64,000 bases of DNA from Paeniglutamicibacter gangotriensis Lz1y (GCF_000348945.1 NZ_AOCK01000009.1:124001-188000); one strand, 5' to 3'; numbered from the stretch's first letter, positions 1-10,203 are shown. Numbers and translations: made by a program. Notes: generated by a model from the letters alone, not told the origin.

Positions 1-140
1 CCGGCCTTAAGTAGATGCTGCTGGCCAACCAGCTCCTCCACCGTGCGCGGTCGCATGAGTACCGCCAGCGGCGCACGCGGCCGGACGTAGTCTTTTTCGT
101 TTTCCTCGTCGTCACCCAAGGCACTGAGCAAATCGTTCAC
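1..140 (-). CDS. rarA: RarA (MgsA) replication-associated recombination ATPase, N-terminal fragment cut by the window edge
   Basis: Only the first 46 codons lie inside the window. A GTG start at 140-138 follows a G-rich stretch (GGTGGG), and an in-frame TAG sits four codons upstream. After an acidic leader (MNDLLSALGDDEENEK) the reading contains PLAVLMRPRTVEELVGQQHL, the signature that opens the AAA+ domain of RarA/MgsA clamp-loader-like ATPases ('PLA.RMRP.TL.E.VGQ.HLL'). RarA acts at stalled replication forks. The gene runs off the left end, so the Walker motifs are not visible. In related actinobacteria rarA lies near aspS and hisS, which fits this location. The identification rests on a short but very characteristic stretch. 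Confidence 0.85.
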   Translation of the reverse strand, partial: MNDLLSALGDDEENEKDYVRPRAPLAVLMRPRTVEELVGQQHLLKA

Positions 141-363
141 CCCACCAGCCTAGTTCAGACGAGCAGTCACAGAATCCGATGCTCTCATGGTGCCGGTGCC
201 GGTGCCGGTCCCCTGCTTACACGCAGCGGCGCACGTCTGGGGTGACGATTCACCAACAACACTGAAAGGGGCGAAGGTCAATCATCTGCTGCGATCGGCC
301 ATTCCAGTGGAGGACCCGAACGTTGGCGCGTTGATGGGATCCTTCGGGGTTGTGGCCAGTGCG

Positions 364-2145
364 TCATCCGGTGTCGGTGCCGGGAGGCCCTTCGAAGAGT
401 CGGGGCTGGTATCCGAGGGTGCGAAGCTCGGGATGCCATAAGAGGTTGCGTTGCGGTGGATTGCAGGGTTTTCCCGCCATTTCAACGACGTAGGGGATTC
501 CCTTGAACGATTTGAGCGTGATCAACCCGGCATGCACTTGGGTGTGGTGGTATTCACACAAAAGTGCCGAGTTTGCCACGCTGGTGGCTCCACCTTTCTG
601 CCAGGGAAGGACATGATGGCATTCACAGGTGGCTGCGGGATGTTTGCAGGCGGGAATGATGCACCCGCGGTCTCGGATGGCGATGGCTCTGCGCTGGGCC
701 TTGGTGAAGCCACGGACTTCGCGGCCGAGGTCGAGCACTTGGCCCTCCTCCCCCATGACGGCCGGAAGGATATCGGCGTCGCACGCATATCTGCGCACGC
801 TGGCTGCGGAGATGGGTTGGTTGTGGTCCGTGAGTCCCGCCTGCTCGCATAGGCCCAGCAAGCTTCGATAGTCGATCAGTAGACCGATCCGTGGCCGCAA
901 CCCGCCGGTTTCACTGACCTCGGTGGCGTTGAGCACTCCCGCCATGGCGGCAATCACCGCATCAAGTAGGAGTTGAGGACTGGTGCGTGCGGATTCATCT
1001 TCGATACCGTCTGGGCCGTAGCCTTCGGGCGGCAGACCGCACGCCAATTCGCTGAGCGGAACGGCATCTCCGGTGGTGCCTGCGGGTATGGCCCATTCCG
1101 GGGCGGGAACACCTGCCGGCGAAAACGTCGGGGTGCCCGAGGCGGAGGTCGGTGTGGGTGCGAACGATTCATCTTCGGTTTCGCGGGGCGGACTCGCTGC
1201 AGGAGTGGACGGCGGCGCCGCAGGTTCCCCGGGACGGGATGTGTTACTGATGGAGCGCGGCGGGGTCTTGGCCGACCTGGGGTTGGTCCAGGCCTCACCG
1301 AAGGAGAGGATCACCTCGGAATCCATGGGGTCGCAACGCAGGGTGTACTCGTCACTGCCGTCGCGGAACCCTCGGAAGAACATGCCGCGCCGAGCCCGAA
1401 TCTCCTCATCGCTCAGCGGAGTGCCGTTCTCTGCCAGGAAGCCACCCCAATCACGTAATGCCGCATCGCACATTTTCGGTTCTGCTGTGCGTGCCTCTTG
1501 GGCCACGGATTCCTCGATGGCAGTATTGATCTCCCCTGCGTCGGGCCGGGTTTGAATGCGCGGTTGCATGGACTGCAGGCGCCCGGCGGCAGATGCGAGG
1601 TTTGCGACGTCGGCGCTGCCGTCGGCCGCGGCCCGGGCTAGGACGGGATAGCTGGGTTCGGCGATGGTGCCATGGGGATCAATCGGGGGAACCGGGGCAA
1701 CTAGGAGTTTTCCGCCGGTGATGCGCCGTCGTGCGTCAGCGGCGGAAATGTGCAGGTGGGCCTGCATGTAGGCCTGGATGTTGCGGTGCGGTGCCATACC
1801 CTGGCGCAGCGCTTCGGCGGGGATCGCGGCGCTTCCCGCTGCCAGGTGTTCGGGTGCGGCGACGAGCTCATCGATCTGCTGGGCGGTGACCGGGTCCAAC
1901 CTGTGCACCTCGACGGCGGCGGCTCGCCGGGTGATCACCAGCTGGGCGTAGGCGACGGTACGAAAAACCCGCTCGAGCAGGCCCATCACCGTGGCGGCGC
2001 TGGCCCCATCCAGGGACATCTGCGCCAGCGACCCGGTGGCAGCAGACAGGGCAAGCGATGTAGCAGCCAGCTCCTGGCCGAGTTCCGCGGTGTTTGCCGG
2101 CCCCGAGTGGGATGCCGATAAAAATGTGCCCATGCCTAAGAGCAT
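364..2145 (-). CDS. DUF222 / HNH endonuclease family protein
   Basis: The protein is about 593 residues from the ATG at 2145; the frame stays open to 2214. The N-terminal two thirds is the helical DUF222-type region common in multi-copy actinobacterial '13E12 repeat' proteins, followed by a Pro/Ser/Thr-rich linker. The last ~100 residues carry an HNH nuclease motif: DRGCIIPACKHPAATC, then CHHVLPWQKGG with its metal-binding His pair, then an Asn and a YHHTQVH ending. A Cys pair before the HNH core probably binds zinc. This family is abundant in Arthrobacter relatives and its role is unknown; nuclease activity is inferred from the motif. No strong ribosome binding site decides between the in-frame starts, so the N-terminus is uncertain. 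Confidence 0.85.
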   Translation of the reverse strand: MLLGMGTFLSASHSGPANTAELGQELAATSLALSAATGSLAQMSLDGASAATVMGLLERVFRTVAYAQLVITRRAAAVEVHRLDPVTAQQIDELVAAPEHLAAGSAAIPAEALRQGMAPHRNIQAYMQAHLHISAADARRRITGGKLLVAPVPPIDPHGTIAEPSYPVLARAAADGSADVANLASAAGRLQSMQPRIQTRPDAGEINTAIEESVAQEARTAEPKMCDAALRDWGGFLAENGTPLSDEEIRARRGMFFRGFRDGSDEYTLRCDPMDSEVILSFGEAWTNPRSAKTPPRSISNTSRPGEPAAPPSTPAASPPRETEDESFAPTPTSASGTPTFSPAGVPAPEWAIPAGTTGDAVPLSELACGLPPEGYGPDGIEDESARTSPQLLLDAVIAAMAGVLNATEVSETGGLRPRIGLLIDYRSLLGLCEQAGLTDHNQPISAASVRRYACDADILPAVMGEEGQVLDLGREVRGFTKAQRRAIAIRDRGCIIPACKHPAATCECHHVLPWQKGGATSVANSALLCEYHHTQVHAGLITLKSFKGIPYVVEMAGKPCNPPQRNLLWHPELRTLGYQPRLFEGPPGTDTG

Positions 2146-2338
2146 GGACCCCGGGTGGTGGATCTGAACGGCTAAAGTACCGATTGTGTGGGGAAGTACA
2201 GCTGCGCGCACCATCCGTCATCCACCGGGTGGACTGGCGCGAGGACCTGTGCGTAGTAGGTAGAGTCGATACGTCCGACGCACGGACCGGAGGCCAGGAA
2301 GAGGTCCGCGGCCGCGGACAAGATTCGAAGGTGGATAT

Positions 2339-2779
2339 ATGAAGGCAGTAGTACAAGTCGTCTCGCGGGCCTCGGTTGAGGTCCAGGGTTCCGTGGTGGG
2401 GAAGATCGAGGGCCCCGGACTGGTGGTGTTACTCGGCGTGACCCACGGAGACACTCCGGCACTGGCCGCGAAGTTGGCGGCGAAGATCTGGCGGCTACGG
2501 ATGCTGGCCGGTGAAAAGTCCTGCGAAGACCTCGCCGCTCCCCTGCTGGTCATCAGCCAATTCACGCTTTACGGAGATGTGCGCAAGGGACGCCGGCCGG
2601 GATGGACGAATGCCGCGCCCGGAGCGGTCAGCGAACCGCTCTACGAGGAGTTCATGGCGCAGCTGCGGGCCTTGGGTGCACACGTGGAATCGGGTGTCTT
2701 TGGTGCGCTGATGGATGTTTCGCTGGTGAATTCAGGACCCTATACGCTCATCGTTGATACCGACGATCTGCCCGGCTAA
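2339..2779 (+). CDS. dtd: D-aminoacyl-tRNA deacylase (DTD)
   Basis: At 146 residues it has the usual DTD length. DTD hydrolyses D-amino acids (and mischarged Gly) from tRNA, acting as a cytosolic dimer. Two family motifs are present: SQFTLY (73-78), one wall of the active site, and NSGPYT (131-136), which holds the cross-subunit Gly-Pro. The second usually reads N-D/S-GPVT, so Tyr replaces Val here. The stretch before SQFTLY is several residues shorter than in E. coli DTD. The gene is a single unit, convergent with the HAAS-like membrane-protein gene; the stop codons are 48 bp apart. Confidence 0.93.
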   Translation: MKAVVQVVSRASVEVQGSVVGKIEGPGLVVLLGVTHGDTPALAAKLAAKIWRLRMLAGEKSCEDLAAPLLVISQFTLYGDVRKGRRPGWTNAAPGAVSEPLYEEFMAQLRALGAHVESGVFGALMDVSLVNSGPYTLIVDTDDLPG

Positions 2780-2827
2780 GCGGATTTTTCACCTACAGGG
2801 GCGCCGGTCCACACAGCTAAGGCGAGA

Positions 2828-3943
2828 TCATTTCTCCTCTGCGTCGGCCAACAACCGTGCGGTACGACGTCGTTCGGCCTGTACTTCCTTGGCATCGGAG
2901 GAAATCCGGGAGGGTCGCCACGCCATGACGAGATAGGCCGCCAGGGCGAGGACCATCACCGACTGGATGATAAGCCACGCAGTGGTGGGCCCCTCGATGA
3001 GCTCGCTGATGATCGTGATGCCGAAGAAGACCACGATCAAGCTGAATCCTGCACGTCGCAGGATAATGCCGCGTTTCAGCGGTGTGCGCGTTGCCGCGGC
3101 GAGGTGGGCGGCGAATCGTTCAACGTTTCCGAAGTCGGCGGCCGCGGTGCCGTGTGCCCCGGGGTGTTGACGGTGTTCGCGAGATTCGGCCAGGGCCGCC
3201 ACTGCCTGCTTCTTGGTGAAGAGATAGCGGCCGCGGAGCAGGTTCTCGGCGTGGTCAAAGTAGTGTTCGTCGTCCCACGCTGAGTCGTCGACCAGCGGTC
3301 GTGTCGCCGGTTCGGGCAGTTTGAACGCGAGGACGATCAGCACGATGCCGATCGGGGGCATGGCCCAGTTCGGCGGACCCGGAGCCTCGAACCCGCCCAA
3401 CGCCGTCATCAGCGCAACGGTCCCAGCAAAACCGGCCAGGGTCCCCACCCAGATGGCCAGCGGAGCGCGCAATCGGCCTCGGGTGCGCAGTACCCAACCC
3501 CATGCGGCGAATCCGCACAGGCCGAACATCAGCGGGAAGAGCAGCATGACCGGGCCGGCGAATGTGCGTGCCATCCAACCGTCGGAGAATCCGATCCAGA
3601 TCCCCAAGACCAGCAGCAGGCAGCCGAGGCTCGCGAGCATGACGGTGAAGGCCCCGGCGGCGCTGTGGAAGGGCAAGGAACCCTCCAGTATCTGGGCAGC
3701 TGGCCGGGACTGTTTGCCGCGCTTGCGTCCGAATGCCACGGGTTCTCCGAAGAGTTCGCTCGGTGTTTGTCCGCTGGCGGCAACGGATTCGCGGACCTCG
3801 TCCAGCACCGGGGCGAGTGCCTCGTTGGGGGCCCCGGCGAAGATCATGGCACCTGCAGCTAATTTGGCCCATTCGCGCTGTGGCTCGGGCCATTTCTCGG
3901 CTTCCGTGTCCAAGACGCTCTTCTTGCGGTCGTCGCGTTTCAT
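2828..3943 (-). CDS. HAAS-like / permease-prefix membrane protein paired with PadR
   Basis: The protein has 371 residues, starting at the ATG at 3943 seven bases after GGAGG; the frame extends further but without a ribosome binding site. Residues ~15-75 are a charged helical segment ending in ELFGEPVAFG, resembling the HAAS/permease-prefix modules that accompany PadR regulators. Four hydrophobic helices follow (~90-200). A second soluble segment of similar character (LLRGRYLFTKKQAVAALAES, then DFGNVERFAAHL) precedes two final membrane helices and a basic tail. It lies 55 bp downstream of the PadR gene on the same strand, so the two are probably co-transcribed. Family knowledge suggests a membrane sensor or signalling partner of PadR. 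No enzyme motif is visible. Confidence 0.7.
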   Translation of the reverse strand: MKRDDRKKSVLDTEAEKWPEPQREWAKLAAGAMIFAGAPNEALAPVLDEVRESVAASGQTPSELFGEPVAFGRKRGKQSRPAAQILEGSLPFHSAAGAFTVMLASLGCLLLVLGIWIGFSDGWMARTFAGPVMLLFPLMFGLCGFAAWGWVLRTRGRLRAPLAIWVGTLAGFAGTVALMTALGGFEAPGPPNWAMPPIGIVLIVLAFKLPEPATRPLVDDSAWDDEHYFDHAENLLRGRYLFTKKQAVAALAESREHRQHPGAHGTAAADFGNVERFAAHLAAATRTPLKRGIILRRAGFSLIVVFFGITIISELIEGPTTAWLIIQSVMVLALAAYLVMAWRPSRISSDAKEVQAERRRTARLLADAEEK

Positions 3944-3998
3944 GCTGTCCCTCCGGTGATCGTGGGGCGTTCGGCGGTGTGGGTGTGTGCGCTGCGTG

Positions 3999-4325
3999 TC
4001 ATGGTCGCAGCACCGCGTTTTGGAAGAAGGACCAGAGTTCACGTTGGGCGGCCAGGTGCCCGCGGCCGATGCCGGTCAGCGTGTAGACCTTGCGCCCGGG
4101 GGCACCGTCGCCGTCTTCCCACGTGCTGTCCATGTATCCGGCTGCTTCTAGCTTGACCAGTGCCGGGTAGAGCGTGGCGCCCTTGATCGGCGAGAATCCG
4201 CGGGCCTCGAGGATCTGGCCGAGGGCGTAGCCGTGGTTGGGGCCGGCTTCCAGGGCGTCGAGCAGGCTCATGGGCAGCAGGGCGCGCTGCCAGGTCCCGG
4301 GGAACTCTTTGCCCCCGCCTAGCAT
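3999..4325 (-). CDS. PadR family transcriptional regulator
   Basis: The 108-residue reading starts at the ATG at 4325 behind GGGGGAG; longer in-frame starts give an Arg-rich, non-homologous extension. The sequence is a PadR winged helix: LLDALEAGPNHGYALGQILE, then GATLYPALVKLEAAGYM, and a wing with GRKVYTLTGIGRGHL. PadR proteins are dimeric ligand-responsive repressors that usually control a neighbouring transporter or membrane-protein gene, here the downstream HAAS-like gene. The AT-rich upstream region at 4470-4505 contains the palindrome ATCTAGAT, a candidate operator. Confidence 0.88.
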   Translation of the reverse strand: MLGGGKEFPGTWQRALLPMSLLDALEAGPNHGYALGQILEARGFSPIKGATLYPALVKLEAAGYMDSTWEDGDGAPGRKVYTLTGIGRGHLAAQRELWSFFQNAVLRP

Positions 4326-4722
4326 GCTCGCTCCCCCGAGGACCGGCACCAAGGGCTGTTTCCGGCACGGCTGCTTTTGTCGTCGTGCCGGGCGTTTGAG
4401 GTCGTCATGTCGTGGCCTTTCCCTGGAGGGTGCGTATCGTGGGAACCGCACGCCGCGAAAATCCGGACTAAGTCAAAAACTGATCTAGATTTAAAACAAT
4501 AGCAGTGTTGTGCACACTCTGGGTGGTTTCACGCGACGAAAAGAGAAGTTGCGCCCGGCAGTGACCCAAAATCCCGCATGCGCCCCGACCGGCAGAAGAC
4601 CGCAAGCCGCGCACGCCAGCAGGCGCCGACACACTCGGCATCCACCCCCTCAGACCTGGCCGCTCCCCCGGGCAGATGATCCCCCGTCCGCCGCAGACTT
4701 GGACGGCACCTCCCCGGACATA
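4326..4722. other. Non-coding gap upstream of padR
   Basis: This 397-bp stretch lies between the padR start and the aspS terminator. Its only notable feature is an AT-rich island at 4470-4505 on the padR strand, including an 8-bp palindrome ATCTAGAT at 4483-4490. It probably holds the padR promoter and operator. The open frames crossing it are continuations of the antisense shadow of aspS. No other gene is supported. Confidence 0.4.
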
Positions 4723-4764
4723 GCTGTGGGGGCGTCCACCTCGAAAGGTGGACGCCCCCACAGC
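4723..4764 (-). terminator. Strong intrinsic terminator downstream of aspS
   Basis: A perfect 19-bp inverted repeat (4723-4741 and 4746-4764) closes on a 4-base loop CGAA. It lies 27 bp beyond the aspS stop. No long T run follows, but the GC-rich 19-bp stem is typical of actinobacterial terminators. Confidence 0.8.
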
Positions 4765-4791
4765 AGGCCCCTCAAAGGGGCAAAGAAGAGA

Positions 4792-6594
4792 CTACTTGGC
4801 GTCGGCCGTAGCCGCCTCGTTGGACTCGGCTTTCTTGGGCTCCGGCTTCGAATCGACTCCGGCTTCCTTGCGCTGCTGCGACGTGATCGGAGCAGGGGCG
4901 GAAGTCAGCGGGTCGAATCCGCCGCCGGTCTTCGGGAAGGCGATGACGTCGCGGATCGAGTCCGAACCGGTGAGCAGCTGCAGCACACGGTCCCAACCCA
5001 GGGCGATTCCGCCGTGCGGCGGGGCGCCGTACTTGAAGCCCTCGAGCAAGAAGCCGAACTTCTCCTGCGCGGATTCCTCGTCGATACCCATCATCTTGAA
5101 CACACGCTGCTGCAGCTCGGCCTGGTGGATACGGATCGAGCCGCCACCAATCTCGTTGCCGTTGCACACGATGTCGTAGGCGTAGGCCAACGCGTTTTCT
5201 GGATCCGTGTCGAAGGTATCCATGAATTCGGGCTTCGGGGAGGTGAATGCGTGGTGCACTGCGGTCCAGGCGCCGGTGCCCACAGCCACATCGCCCGAAG
5301 CAACCGCTGCCGCGGCGGGCTCAAACATCGGGGCGTCGACAACCCACACGAAGGCCCAGTCGCCTTCCTTGATCAGGCCGGTGCGGTGACCGATTTCCAC
5401 GCGGGCTGCGCCCAACAGGGAGCGTGCCTCGTTTTTGGAACCCGCTGCGAAGAAGATGCAGTCTCCGGGCTTGGCGCCGGTGGCCTCGGCCAGGCCTGCA
5501 CGCTCAACATCGTTCAGGTTCTTGGCCACCGGGCCGGCGAGCTCGCCGTCTTCCTTGTAGAGCACATAGGCCAGGCCCTTGGCGCCGCGCTGCTTGGCAA
5601 ATTCCTGCCAGCCATCCAGGGTGCGGCGAGGCTGGGTGGCCCCGCCGGGCATGACCACGGCACCGACGTGCGGGGCCTTGAAGACGCCGAAGCCGGTGTC
5701 CTTGAAGAACTCCGTCATGTCGGTCAGTTCCAGGCCGAAGCGCAGGTCCGGCTTGTCCGAACCGTACTTGGCCATGGCCTCGTGGTAGGTGATGCGGGCG
5801 ATCGGCGTCGGGATTTCAACGTCGATCAGCTTCCACAGTTCCTTCACCAACGATTCGCCGAGCGCGATGATGTCATCCTGCTCAACGAAGGAGGCCTCGA
5901 TGTCCAGCTGGGTGAACTCCGGCTGGCGATCGGCACGGAAGTCTTCGTCACGGTAGCAACGGGCGATCTGGTAGTACTTCTCGAACCCGCCGACCTGCAA
6001 CAGCTGCTTGAACAGCTGCGGGGACTGCGGCAGCGCGTACCAAGATCCGGGGGCCAGGCGGGCCGGGACCAGGAAATCGCGGGCACCTTCGGGGGTGGAG
6101 CGGGTCAGCGTCGGGGTTTCGATTTCTACAAAACCATCGTCGTGCAACAGGTTGCGGGCGATCCTGTTGGCCTCTGAACGCAAACGGATGTTGCGGTTCG
6201 GGGTGGGGCGACGCAAATCCAGGTAGCGGTGGCGCAGGCGAGCTTCCTCGCCGACCTCCACGTGCTCGTCGATCTGGAAGGGCAGCGGTGCCGAGGTGTT
6301 CAAAACGACGACCGTTTCGGCGATGACCTCGATCTGACCGGTGGCCAGCGCCGGGTTCTCGTTGCCCTCGGGGCGTCGTTCGACGGTGCCGGTGATCTGC
6401 AGGACGAATTCGTTGCGCAGCGGGTGGAAGACTTCCTCCTCGCGCACCACGACCTGGGCGAAGCCCGAGGCGTCACGCAAGTCCAGGAAGGCGACCCCAC
6501 CATGGTCGCGGCGGCGTGCCACCCAACCGGTGAGGGTGACGGTTTCTCCGATGTGCTCGGCGTTCAAGGTGCCGAGCTGATGAGTGCGTAGCAC
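4792..6594 (-). CDS. aspS: Aspartyl-tRNA synthetase, probably non-discriminating (Asp/Asn)
   Basis: The protein has 600 residues from the GTG at 6594, which follows GGAAAGGA; upstream in-frame codons have no ribosome binding site. The order is an OB-fold anticodon-binding domain ([20 protein letters not shown]), the class II catalytic core ([34 protein letters not shown]), the bacterial GAD insertion, and motif 3 ([10 protein letters not shown]). The His in RRDHGG sits where Pseudomonas-type non-discriminating AspRS has His and E. coli AspRS has Leu. The enzyme may therefore also charge tRNA(Asn) for later conversion by GatCAB, which is inference from this residue. The tail after the core is Lys/Glu/Ala-rich. 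hisS lies 223 bp upstream on the same strand. Confidence 0.96.
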   Translation of the reverse strand: MLRTHQLGTLNAEHIGETVTLTGWVARRRDHGGVAFLDLRDASGFAQVVVREEEVFHPLRNEFVLQITGTVERRPEGNENPALATGQIEVIAETVVVLNTSAPLPFQIDEHVEVGEEARLRHRYLDLRRPTPNRNIRLRSEANRIARNLLHDDGFVEIETPTLTRSTPEGARDFLVPARLAPGSWYALPQSPQLFKQLLQVGGFEKYYQIARCYRDEDFRADRQPEFTQLDIEASFVEQDDIIALGESLVKELWKLIDVEIPTPIARITYHEAMAKYGSDKPDLRFGLELTDMTEFFKDTGFGVFKAPHVGAVVMPGGATQPRRTLDGWQEFAKQRGAKGLAYVLYKEDGELAGPVAKNLNDVERAGLAEATGAKPGDCIFFAAGSKNEARSLLGAARVEIGHRTGLIKEGDWAFVWVVDAPMFEPAAAAVASGDVAVGTGAWTAVHHAFTSPKPEFMDTFDTDPENALAYAYDIVCNGNEIGGGSIRIHQAELQQRVFKMMGIDEESAQEKFGFLLEGFKYGAPPHGGIALGWDRVLQLLTGSDSIRDVIAFPKTGGGFDPLTSAPAPITSQQRKEAGVDSKPEPKKAESNEAATADAK

Positions 6595-6817
6595 TGCATT
6601 CCTTTCCAGAAGGTGGGTGCATTCCGCCCTGCACCGGCGTTCCCGCGCCCACGCCGGTGGCGCGTGCAAAGGGTGCTGGTGTGGTGCGGAAAACGAGAAT
6701 CTATGTGCGAGTTTACCGGCAGCGGCGCACCGGGCGCACCGGAACCGCCCCGGCTGTGCGCTGACTCACGTTTAGAGCGTGCTGCGAGGTGCGGTTCCGG
6801 GGCTTCGAAACGGTTCT

Positions 6818-8152
6818 TTAACCGGCGGCAGTGACCTGGTTGGTCAAATCCGCGGCGGCGGGAAGCCAGATGGCCGGATCCGCGCTGGCCTGTTCGCCAC
6901 TGCGGATGTCCTTAACCTCGTGGGTCCCGTCCTCGGCGGTGAACCAGACAAAGGGGATGCCGCGCTTGTCGGCGTACTTGATCTGCTTGCCAAACTTTTC
7001 CGCCTTGGCCGCCACCTCGCAGGCGATACCGCGCGAGCGCAGCGCGGCGGCAACATCCTGCGCCTCGTGCCAGGACTCGTCATTGGCCAGGGTGACCAGC
7101 ACCGCGGAGGGCACCGAGCGAGCGGCCGTGGCAGTTTCTTCGCCGAGCATGCGCGAGACCAGGCGGGTGACACCGATGGACAGTCCGACGCCCGGGTAAT
7201 TCTTCTTGCCCGTGGAGGCCAGTGATTCGTAGCGTCCACCGGAGCAGATCGAACCGAGGGATTCGTGACCCACCAGCACGGTTTCGTAGACCGTCCCGGT
7301 GTAGTAGTCCAGGCCGCGGGCGATGGACATATCGGCCACGACCTTGCCCGGGGCGCGGCGCACCGCGGCCTCGATGACCTGGGCCAGTTCGTCCAGACCC
7401 TCCTCAAGCAGCGGGTGGGTGATGCCCAGCGCGCGGACCTGCTGAACGAAGGAAGTGTCCTCGGTGCAGATCTGTGCCAGGGCCAGGGCTGCGGCCACCT
7501 GTTCGTCGGTGGCGCCAAGTTCGGTCTTGAGCAGTTCGGCGACCTTGTCGGCACCGATCTTTTCCAGCTTGTCGATGCAGCGCAGCACCCCGGCGGTGTC
7601 TTGAAGACCCAGACCCAGGTAGAAGCCCTCGGCGAGCTTGCGGTTGTTCACGCGCAGCCGGAAGTCTCCGATGGGCAGGGCCGAAAGCGCCTCGGCGATC
7701 ACCAGGGCGAGCTCCACGTCGTAACGGAAGGGCAGGGTGCCATCTCCGACCACGTCGATGTCGGCCTGGGTGAATTCGCGGAAACGTCCGTCCTGCGGGC
7801 GCTCACCGCGCCAGACCTTCTGCATCTGGTAGCGACGGAACGGGAAGGCCAGGTGTCCGGCGTTTTCCACCACGTAGCGGGCGAAGGGAACGGTGAGGTC
7901 GAAGTGCAGTGCCAGCGCATTGGGATCCGACTTGGTCGTTTCCTCGGCGGCCAGACGGGACAGGCCATAGACCTCTTTGTCGATCTCGCCCTTGCGCAAC
8001 AGTTGGCCGACGGTTTCCACGGCGCGGGTCTCGATATTCGCGAACCCATGCAACTCGAAGATCCGGCGCAGCGTGTCCAGTACGTGCTGCTCCACCGCAC
8101 GCTCCTGCGGGAGCCATTCGGGGAAACCGGATAGTGAGGCCTTGCGTGCCAT
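6818..8152 (-). CDS. hisS: Histidyl-tRNA synthetase
   Basis: The 444-residue class IIa synthetase charges tRNA(His). Visible motifs are motif 2 (RRYQMQKVWRGERPQDGRFR, with the ATP-binding Arg), the histidine-binding HisA loop ARGLDYYTGTVYE, and the glycine-rich motif 3 (YPGVGLSIGVTRL). The C-terminal ~95 residues form the anticodon-binding Rossmann-like domain (SAVLVTLANDES...). The ATG at 8152 follows AGGAG. The gene is divergent from the DUF349 gene across a 287-bp gap that must hold both promoters. aspS follows on the same strand. Confidence 0.96.
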   Translation of the reverse strand: MARKASLSGFPEWLPQERAVEQHVLDTLRRIFELHGFANIETRAVETVGQLLRKGEIDKEVYGLSRLAAEETTKSDPNALALHFDLTVPFARYVVENAGHLAFPFRRYQMQKVWRGERPQDGRFREFTQADIDVVGDGTLPFRYDVELALVIAEALSALPIGDFRLRVNNRKLAEGFYLGLGLQDTAGVLRCIDKLEKIGADKVAELLKTELGATDEQVAAALALAQICTEDTSFVQQVRALGITHPLLEEGLDELAQVIEAAVRRAPGKVVADMSIARGLDYYTGTVYETVLVGHESLGSICSGGRYESLASTGKKNYPGVGLSIGVTRLVSRMLGEETATAARSVPSAVLVTLANDESWHEAQDVAAALRSRGIACEVAAKAEKFGKQIKYADKRGIPFVWFTAEDGTHEVKDIRSGEQASADPAIWLPAAADLTNQVTAAG

Positions 8153-8439
8153 GAAGTCTGTACTCCTAGTAAAAGGGGGAAAGCGTTAGGTGGTTGCCAC
8201 ATGCCGTGACTGCCGCAGGTCAGGACCCTTCTCGGCCCGCGCCGAGGGCGCGTCAAAATGGCAGGTGGCTGAACAAGTCTACTGGGGTGGCACTGCGCCG
8301 AGGGCGAAACGACGCGATTACGTCGGCCCAACGGGGTTGCAAAGTTCCAATGCCCGGGTCCCGGCAGGTAAAGTGGCGGAGACAGTTGAGTCCCGGGCGC
8401 CAATTCCCGGGGCCGAACCTTAGCGAAAGAGTTTCAGCG

Positions 8440-10138
8440 GTGACCACCAGTCAGCAATCCGACGACAATCTCCAGCCAGCAGCATCGGCCGAGGAGCAGC
8501 AACCAGTAGGCACCGATGCGCCCTCCCAGACGGCCGAAGCCGCGCCGGTGACCGAGGCCGAGCAGGCCCCGGTAGCGGAAGCAGCCGCCGAAGAGACCCC
8601 TGCCCAGGAAGCCCCGGTAGCTGAAGCAGCCTCCGAAGCAGCTCCTGCTCCGGAAGCCCCGGCCGAAGAGGCCCCCTGCCCAGGAAGCCCCGGCCGAAGA
8701 GTCTGCCACCGCACCGGCCGAAGCGGCTACACCCGCAGCCGTGCCAACCCCGGCCCCGGCTCCTACTCCGTCTGCAGTGCCGACCCCTGCTGCAGTCGTT
8801 CCTGTTCCCGGCGCACCGCGCCCGGCCGGAAAGCACGCTGCCAAGGTCACGGCCCCGGTTGCCGCTCCCCCGACCTTCACCTCTGATCTCGCCGAAGCAG
8901 CAAAAATCAGCCGCGTGTCAGAGGACGGCCATGTCTTTGTCATCATCGACGGCACCGAGCATCCCGTGGGCCAGTACCCGGATGCCAGCACCGAAGAGGC
9001 GCTGGCCTACTTCGTGCGCAAGCACGACGAGGTGGTGTCCTCGCTGATGCTCCTGGAGCAGCGCGTCGCCGCCAAGGCCCCGAGCTCGGACATGAACAAG
9101 ACCCTTGACCACCTGGCCGCCACGGTTGCCGAACGTGCCATGGTCGGGGACATCGCCGCCTTGGAAACACGCATCGAGGCCGCACGCACCTTGGTCAACG
9201 AGCTGGCCGCCGTCGAACGCAAGGCCAATGAGGAACTGCGCGTCTCCGAGCTGGCGGTCCGCGAAGCCATCGTGGCCGAGGCCGAGGCCCTGGCAGCCCT
9301 TGATCCGACCACCGTGCAGTGGAAACAGGGCAGTAACCGGATGAACGACCTCTTCGACGCCTGGAAAAAGGCACAGAAGTCGGGCGTGCGTTTGGGCCGC
9401 AACACCGAAGACACGCTCTGGAAGCGTTTCCGCGGGGCACGGACCACCTTTGACCGCCACCGCCGTGCGTACTTCTCCCAGCTGGACGCCACCAACGCCG
9501 AGGCCAAGGCCGCCAAGGAAGCGTTGATCGTCCGCGCCCAGGAGCTCTCAAACTCCACCGACTGGGGTGCAACCGCCGGTGAGTACCGCCGCCTGATGGA
9601 TGAGTGGAAGGCTTCCAAGCGCGCCTCGCGCAAGGACGACGACGCCCTGTGGGCACGCTTCCGCGCCGCCCAGGACGTATTCTTCGAGGCCCGCGCAGCA
9701 ACCAACGCGGCCATCGACGAGGAATTCGGTGCGAACCTGATCGTCAAGGAGGCCCTGCTCGTTGAAGCCAAGGCCCTGTTGCCGATCAAGGATTTGGCCG
9801 CCACCAAGAAGCTGCTCGATTCGATCCGCGACCGCTGGGAAGCAGCGGGCAAGGTCCCGCGCGCCGACATGCAGCGCGTCGAGTCCTCGCTGCGCCAGGT
9901 CGAAGATGCTGTGCGCTCCGCCGAAGACGACCAGTGGCGTCGTTCCAACCCGGAGACCAAAGCCCGTTCCAACTCGATGCTGACCCAGCTCGAAGACGCC
10001 ATCGCCGGCCTCGAGGCAGACCTCGCCAAGGCACAGGCCAAGGGCGTCGAGTCGAAGATCAAGGATGCCCAGGAAGCCCTGGACGCCCGTCGCCTCTGGC
10101 TCGAGACCCTGCAGAAGTCCTCCGCCGACTTCCAGTAG
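8440..10138 (+). CDS. DUF349 domain protein with a frameshift in its Ala/Pro/Glu-rich N-terminus
   Basis: The intact product would be about 565 residues. From a GTG at 8440 (VTTSQQSDDN...) the frame encodes a low-complexity Ala/Pro/Glu region built of units like APEAPAEEAP. At the C5 run 8672-8676 it shifts; removing one C rejoins it to the downstream frame (AQEAPAEESATAPAEA...). The remainder, open from an internal ATG at 8741, contains several helical DUF349 repeats with the pattern W..LF.AWK and LW.RFR (e.g. LFDAWKKAQKSG, LWKRFRGA, LWARFRAA). DUF349 proteins are coiled-coil-rich and of unknown role. The base change may be a sequencing error or a true mutation. Translation from 8741 would still give all DUF349 repeats. 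Confidence 0.85.
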
Positions 10139-10151
10139 CAGCCGCTGCTAG

Positions 10152-10203
10152 ACGCCGGGCGGGATGCGCATCTATTTGAGGTGCATCCCGCCCGGCGTTT
10201 TTT
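10152..10203 (+). terminator. Intrinsic terminator after the DUF349 gene
   Basis: Arms of 16 bp (10152-10167 and 10183-10198, ACGCCGGGCGGGATGC and its complement) form a perfect GC-rich stem, followed by a T6 run at 10198-10203. It lies 14 bp after the stop codon. Confidence 0.93.

Noticed and set aside
186-213. Tandem GGTGCC units
   Set aside because: Only about four short imperfect copies between rarA and the HNH gene; no evidence of a functional repeat or CRISPR.
4510-6177. Long plus-strand open frame over aspS
   Set aside because: It is the antisense shadow of aspS in GC-rich DNA; its translation has no domain pattern.
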